DNA from: Gimesia chilikensis | GTDB taxonomy: Bacteria > Planctomycetota > Planctomycetia > Planctomycetales > Planctomycetaceae | Direction: 5' to 3' | Assembly (NCBI RefSeq): GCF_007744075.1 | Contig: NZ_CP036266.1 | Span: 7,468,564-7,532,563 of the forward strand | Length of the DNA: 64,000 bases | Part shown: positions 60,224-64,000 of the stretch, one piece after another | How the letters are laid out: each line of letters starts with the position of its first letter | Numbering within the stretch: position 1 is the first letter of the stretch | Made by a program: the position numbers and the translations under genes | Notes under the pieces: generated by a model | Seen by the model: the letters and a program-made list of their open reading frames with translations, nothing else | Told to the model about the DNA's origin: nothing | The model's database searches: none

Positions 60224-61735
60224 ATGGAACTGCCTACACTGATTCTCGTCACACGCGATACTGTCCTTCAGCAACAGATCCTGGCACATTTCAAGAAAAC
60301 ATTTCATTTGATCATCTGCAGTACTCTGGAAGACTGCCTGGCCAACTGCCGGGAACAGGAGATCGACTCCATTCTCGTCGATCTGCGGTTCCTGATTTCA
60401 GGCGGACACCAGGAAGACCATCTGCTCGAGCAGATTGAACGCCACGCCCCCGAAACCGAACTGATCATGCTGACCGAGGAGGAATGTCCGGAAATCCTCG
60501 AACGTCGAGTTGCCTGCGGCACTCTGAAACACATCAGAGGTTTCGCCAGCGAAGCGGAACTGCTGCTCGACATCGACTCACTGTTGAACCCGGAAGAAAA
60601 AGTACTGGTCAGCGAAACCATGTCCATGAACGCGGGCGGTACCCCCGTCGCATCAACCGGTGGTAGTGCTGGTCGAGGCCGTTCCTCTGGTTCCCGGCAC
60701 AACAGTCAACAGGAGGAGATCCCACTGGAATCGGACACATCCATTCTGCACGGGATTACCCGTCGCTTTGAAACCAGTTCGCATGAGATGAAAATCATGC
60801 TCAACGAACTGGAAATCGCCGCTCAGCACGATGTCACCGTACTGCTCATCGGGGAAACCGGAGCCGGCAAAACATATCTCTCGCGGCTGATTCACGAAGT
60901 CTCACCCCGACGGGATGAGCCCTTCCTGAACGTCGCCTGTGGTGCTCTGCCCAACGACCTGATTGAAAGTGAACTCTTCGGCCACACCCGTGGTTCGTTT
61001 ACCAGTGCTCACGCCGATAAGGAAGGTAAGTTTCTCGCTGCCGGCCGGGGTACGATTCTGCTGGACGAAATCGATGTGCTCGGTCCCGAACAGCAGGTCA
61101 AACTGTTACGGGTCATCGAAACCGGCGAGTTCGAACCGATCGGTTCCAATAAGACACACGTCAACCAGGCACGACTCGTCGTGGCCAGCAACATGGACCT
61201 GCAGCCGCTGGTTGAACAGGGTAAATTCCGACCGGACCTTTACTATCGTCTTAACATGCTGAAGTTTGACGTCCTTCCGCTGCGTCGTCGCAAGTCGGAC
61301 GTCATCATGCTGGCAACCGGTTTTGTCAAACAGATGTCGACGAAACACAATATCGTGATTGAAGGCATCGACGATGAATTTCTTGACGCCCTCCACGCCT
61401 ACCCCTGGCCCGGCAACGTGCGTGAACTGGAAAACGTGATTCGCCGTGCCGTGATTTACTGTCGCGACGGTGTCTTACGCAGAGAGAATCTGCCGACACA
61501 CATTCTGATGGGACAGGCCGGACCAACCAACGATCCGTCGGTCATCCTGGGTCACCAGAGACAGAGCGACTCCGAACGACTGGGCGATCAGGTCGCGGTT
61601 ACCGAGAAAGAACTGATCGAGCAGGCTCTGTTCAAGAACAACTACAGCCGCACCAACACGGCGAAAACACTGGGCATCAGCCGCGTCACGCTGTACAACA
61701 AAATGAAGAAGTACGGTATGAGCACAAAAAAATGA
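60224..61735 (+). CDS. NtrC-like regulator with degenerate receiver and GSFTSA loop
   Basis: 503 residues. The first 125 residues have a receiver-like layout (LILVTRDTVLQQQILAHFKK, IDSILVDLRFLISGG) but lack the usual acidic pair at the start, so phosphorylation is doubtful. A Gly/Ser-rich linker follows. The AAA+ domain starts near 185, with Walker A GETGAGKT near 208 and Walker B TILLDEIDV. ESELFGHTRGSFTSAHADKE shows that the sigma-54-contacting GAFTGA loop is GSFTSA. FRPDLYYRLNMLKFDVLPLR and the Fis-type HTH (NYSRTNTAKTLGISRVTLYN) complete it. A -24/-12-like site lies upstream. Targets are unknown. Its stop is inside the terminator palindrome of the next gene. Confidence 0.9.
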   Translation: MELPTLILVTRDTVLQQQILAHFKKTFHLIICSTLEDCLANCREQEIDSILVDLRFLISGGHQEDHLLEQIERHAPETELIMLTEEECPEILERRVACGTLKHIRGFASEAELLLDIDSLLNPEEKVLVSETMSMNAGGTPVASTGGSAGRGRSSGSRHNSQQEEIPLESDTSILHGITRRFETSSHEMKIMLNELEIAAQHDVTVLLIGETGAGKTYLSRLIHEVSPRRDEPFLNVACGALPNDLIESELFGHTRGSFTSAHADKEGKFLAAGRGTILLDEIDVLGPEQQVKLLRVIETGEFEPIGSNKTHVNQARLVVASNMDLQPLVEQGKFRPDLYYRLNMLKFDVLPLRRRKSDVIMLATGFVKQMSTKHNIVIEGIDDEFLDALHAYPWPGNVRELENVIRRAVIYCRDGVLRRENLPTHILMGQAGPTNDPSVILGHQRQSDSERLGDQVAVTEKELIEQALFKNNYSRTNTAKTLGISRVTLYNKMKKYGMSTKK

Positions 61736-61759
61736 TGACACTCGATCGAGTGTCATCAT
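61726..61759 (-). terminator. Intrinsic terminator (28-bp perfect palindrome)
   Basis: ATGATGACACTCGA and its exact complement meet at 61745/61746. On the minus strand it is followed by seven T, so it ends the VOC gene transcript. It overlaps the stop codon of the plus-strand regulator gene. Confidence 0.93.
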
Positions 61760-61786
61760 GGTTGATTCGTCTGGAATGAAGGTCGA

Positions 61787-62359
61787 TTATTTCTTCGGAC
61801 CGACCAGTTCGACCAGGTTGCCATCGGGATCGCGAACCAGTGCCAGGTAAACCCCTTTAGGGAAACCTTCCGGCAGTGAGATCGGTCCTTTGGCAATCGG
61901 CTTGACGCCATAAGCTTTCGCCCGTTCAAGGGCGGCATTCATGTCTTTGACGTAGAGCGTCAGGTAGCTCACACCCAGTGATGAGTGGATGAAGGAGTTG
62001 TCGACCTTCTTACCCGGTGCCTCTTTGAACTGCATCAGTTTGACATTGGTCGCCGTTTTATCATTCGCCAGTACCAGGGGATACACTTTGAACGCCTGGT
62101 AATCGGACAGACCCGAGTCGCCTCCCATTTCGGGAGTCACTGCGAACATCTCGCGTTCCTGCATGCCCAGAGCGTTCTTATAGAACTCGAGAGATTTCTC
62201 CAGGTCGCTGACCACAATCCCAAAGTCAACGGTGGATTTGGCATATTCGACATCCGGCACAGTCTTGCTACTGGCGGCCCACGCGGCGATCCCACTGACG
62301 ATGAACACGATCAACGTCGTACAGATCAGCTCGCGATTCACAAAACTGGGATTCTTCAT
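61787..62359 (-). CDS. Membrane-anchored/secreted VOC family protein
   Basis: About 190 residues from the ATG at 62359 (MKNPSFVNRELICTTLIVFI), with GGAG upstream. A TTG directly before it also lies in frame. A signal or anchor segment spans about residues 12-29. The VOC/glyoxalase pattern follows: STVDFGIVVSDLEKSLEFYK, LGMQEREMFAVTPEMGG, HSSLGVSYLTLYVKDMNAAL and YLALVRDPDGNLVELVGPKK with the metal-binding Glu in the last. The position of a signal before a VOC domain is unusual and suggests action in the periplasm. Substrate unknown. Confidence 0.85.
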   Translation of the reverse strand: MKNPSFVNRELICTTLIVFIVSGIAAWAASSKTVPDVEYAKSTVDFGIVVSDLEKSLEFYKNALGMQEREMFAVTPEMGGDSGLSDYQAFKVYPLVLANDKTATNVKLMQFKEAPGKKVDNSFIHSSLGVSYLTLYVKDMNAALERAKAYGVKPIAKGPISLPEGFPKGVYLALVRDPDGNLVELVGPKK

Positions 62360-62660
62360 CAAGCAACTCCTGAATTAAAAAAAGATCAGACCTACTCTTC
62401 CCCTCGCAGGTCTTTATTACATCAGGCTACTTGCATCTGAGGCAGACCTCAAGCCGATCTCATCCCTTTCTGCAAAACTAACTCAATTCCCCACTTAGTT
62501 CAAAAACTGATCTTGTGATTTCAGGCAGACTCGTTCTACACCCCACAACGATACGCGCCGATCTGTGATTTTTTCGTTGAACCACTTCCGGGAAATGCTA
62601 TAACAGCTGAACACCGCCTGCCTGAAAATATGACTATTGTGATTTCGAAAAGGATCCAAG
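62360..62660. other. Divergent intergenic region, no gene seen
   Basis: About 300 bases between the VOC gene (minus) and the TolB-like gene (plus), presumably with both promoters. No clear repeat or hairpin was found. Confidence 0.4.
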
Positions 62661-63572
62661 ATGAAATCAATACTGCCCGTGCTCACCGGCTGCCTGATCT
62701 GTCTCACACTCGTTCTCACTCCCGATTCTGAGTCCCGCGCGGATGAGAAAAAGCAGACCAACCGCACCCGCTTCTATATCGCCTCCCCCGAGGGCAAAGA
62801 TCCACAGGTCTTTTTCTTCGCAGAAGACTACTACAACACCGGCTCCCCCGTGTTTTCTCCCGATGGCCAGAAGCTCGCCTTCGACGGCTGGAAATCGCAG
62901 GAGGGGGAAAGTTTCTCGAATGTCCACATCATGGTCGTCAACGCAGATGGATCTGACTTTAAGGTCCTGCGTCCGGGCGCCATGCCCAGCTGGTCACCCG
63001 GCGGAAACCGCATCGCCTTCTCCAAGCCCCCCTACAGTGTCGCGGTGATGGATGCGGATGGCACCAATGAGAAAATCATCGCTGAGCGAGGCTGGGGCGG
63101 ACAATGGTCGCCCGATGGAACACGCATCGCCTACTACTACGGCAATAATATCCGTATATATAACCTGATTGAGGACACGACGACCGAACTCTTTCCAAAC
63201 GACGACAATCCTTACGCCAGTTTCACCTGGAACATGACCTGGTCCCCCGACAGCAACTGGATCTGCATTTTGGGCCGACGGGCTGAGGACCGGAGTTACG
63301 ATGTCCTCACCGTCAACACCGCCGGCAGTAAGGAAGGATATAAAGTTCATTTCAACAGTAAACGCTCTCCTTACCAGGACATGGCCTGGTCGCCACGGGG
63401 AGACCAGATCGTCTTTGGCTCTCCGACCTCGCCTCGACAACTGCTGCAGTTCAATCCCGCGGAGGATAAACCACCCACGCCGCTGGACATCACCGTGGAC
63501 GGAAACATCAACGGCGACGTCACCTTTTCACCCGACGGTCAGCGGCTGCTATTCAACGCCCGCGATAAATAA
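62661..63572 (+). CDS. Secreted TolB-like beta-propeller protein, first of two paralogues
   Basis: 303 residues with a signal peptide (ILPVLTGCLICLTLVLTPDS). AAAAGGATC lies upstream. Six WD40-like PD40 units follow: GSPVFSPDGQKLAFDGWK, MPSWSPGGNRIAFSKPP, QWSPDGTRIAYYYGNNI, MTWSPDSNWICILGRRA, MAWSPRGDQIVFGSPTS and VTFSPDGQRLLFNARDK. This is the propeller fold of TolB, without TolB's N-terminal domain. Such proteins are common in the planctomycete periplasm, where they probably bind proteins or peptides. The next gene is a close paralogue. Confidence 0.88.
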   Translation: MKSILPVLTGCLICLTLVLTPDSESRADEKKQTNRTRFYIASPEGKDPQVFFFAEDYYNTGSPVFSPDGQKLAFDGWKSQEGESFSNVHIMVVNADGSDFKVLRPGAMPSWSPGGNRIAFSKPPYSVAVMDADGTNEKIIAERGWGGQWSPDGTRIAYYYGNNIRIYNLIEDTTTELFPNDDNPYASFTWNMTWSPDSNWICILGRRAEDRSYDVLTVNTAGSKEGYKVHFNSKRSPYQDMAWSPRGDQIVFGSPTSPRQLLQFNPAEDKPPTPLDITVDGNINGDVTFSPDGQRLLFNARDK

Positions 63573-63619
63573 CGAGAGCTTGCTTATCTGCCAAATCCTG
63601 TAATCACAGAGAGAATCAT

Positions 63620-64000
63620 ATGAACTCCTATTCCAAACTGCTAACACTCATCTGTACGATCGGCCTGATCTGCCAGGCTGGTCTCTCCAGTTACGCCGAC
63701 GAAAAAACGAACGTCAAACGCGTGCGTTTTTATCAGGTCTCACCTGAGGGAGGCGCAGCGAAACTGTTCCTTGTACCCGGTGAATACCATACCGCCGGCT
63801 CTCCGGTCTTCTCTCCAGACGGCACGAAGTTCGCCTTTGATGGTCGTAAATCACAGCAGGGAGAATCATTCTCGGACGGTAAAGTCATGGTCTGTAACAC
63901 GGATGGCAGCCAGTTGAACGCGATCGGTTCAGGCGTCATGCCCAGCTGGTCACCCGCCGGAAACCGCGTTGCCTGCTCCAGCATTTCACCACGAGGTGCA
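63620..64000 (+). CDS. Secreted TolB-like beta-propeller protein, second paralogue (3' end outside window)
   Basis: 127 codons are open to the window edge from the ATG at 63620, preceded by AGAGAGAA. It begins MNSYSKLLTLICTIGLICQA, a signal peptide. The mature part aligns with the previous gene: RFYQVSPEGGAAKLFLVPGE, then GSPVFSPDGTKFAFDGRK and MPSWSPAGNRVACSS. The two genes are 47 bases apart, on one strand, and look like a recent tandem duplication. Confidence 0.88.
   Translation, partial: MNSYSKLLTLICTIGLICQAGLSSYADEKTNVKRVRFYQVSPEGGAAKLFLVPGEYHTAGSPVFSPDGTKFAFDGRKSQQGESFSDGKVMVCNTDGSQLNAIGSGVMPSWSPAGNRVACSSISPRGA

Overview
The window reads like the chromosome of a planctomycete (Planctomycetaceae, perhaps near Gimesia). 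This is an inference from gene content: secreted DUF1080 and Gfo/Idh/MocA proteins, a DUF3311 + large sodium:solute symporter pair, NfeD/flotillin, two sigma-54-type activators, a futalosine-pathway menaquinone gene, ThyX, secreted HEAT/ankyrin/TolB-like proteins and a YhaO/YhaN-type giant ATPase pair. By eye the base composition is moderately GC-rich. No rRNA, tRNA or CRISPR array was recognised.

Layout. 1-7.1 kb: the end of an alpha/beta hydrolase, a lone receiver protein, and a two-gene operon of a metallophosphoesterase-like protein with lost metal ligands and a 1418-residue SMC-like ATPase carrying C-terminal DUF4332 repeats. 7.1-12.1 kb, minus strand: nfeD, floA, a basic membrane-anchored protein, a glycosyltransferase and a cinA-like gene. 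12.3-20.9 kb: a secreted DUF1080 protein, the DUF3311/SSS transporter, a thioesterase and a LolD/MacB-like ABC exporter whose permease has 1169 residues. 20.9-28.6 kb is accessory: a small membrane protein, an array of GGACA boxes, an IS110 element, a lone HTH protein, and a run of single minus-strand genes (zinc-ribbon, membrane, HEAT, SseB-like, DUF4272, unknown) separated by dispersed repeats.

28.6-41.9 kb: ilvD, an ABM monooxygenase, a GAF + sigma-54 activator, a secreted ankyrin protein, a carbohydrate-binding-like secreted protein, an RraA/LarA-like gene pair, a membrane-anchored FlgG-like protein, an SRPBCC protein and miaA. 41.9-42.9 kb: a GxxExxY gene bracketed by perfect 27-bp inverted repeats. 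43-48.1 kb: a probable operon mqnD, SDR, nadB (TTG start), SDR, LRR membrane protein. 48.3-58.3 kb: a soluble hybrid histidine kinase, a secreted oxidoreductase with a VOC-like partner, a glycan/lipid-sugar cluster (GT39-like, GT2, GtrA, methyltransferase), another oxidoreductase, thyX and rpsU. 58.3-64 kb: a membrane protein, ispD, a second sigma-54-type regulator, a membrane-anchored VOC protein, and two tandem TolB-like secreted paralogues, the last cut by the window edge.

The most distinctive signals are the repeats. One family (CACGAAA units, about 9-bp period) lies mostly just after stop codons and always in the same sense relative to the gene it follows. A second, composite family starts with a hairpin showing a compensatory base-pair change between copies. 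A third is a hairpin with an invariant CTGTGT loop and covarying stem. The IS110 element has room for a bridge RNA just upstream of its recombinase gene. Among proteins, the metal-site-less YhaO-like partner of the giant ATPase, the membrane-anchored FlgG-like protein, and two sigma-54-type activators with altered GAFTGA loops deserve a second look.
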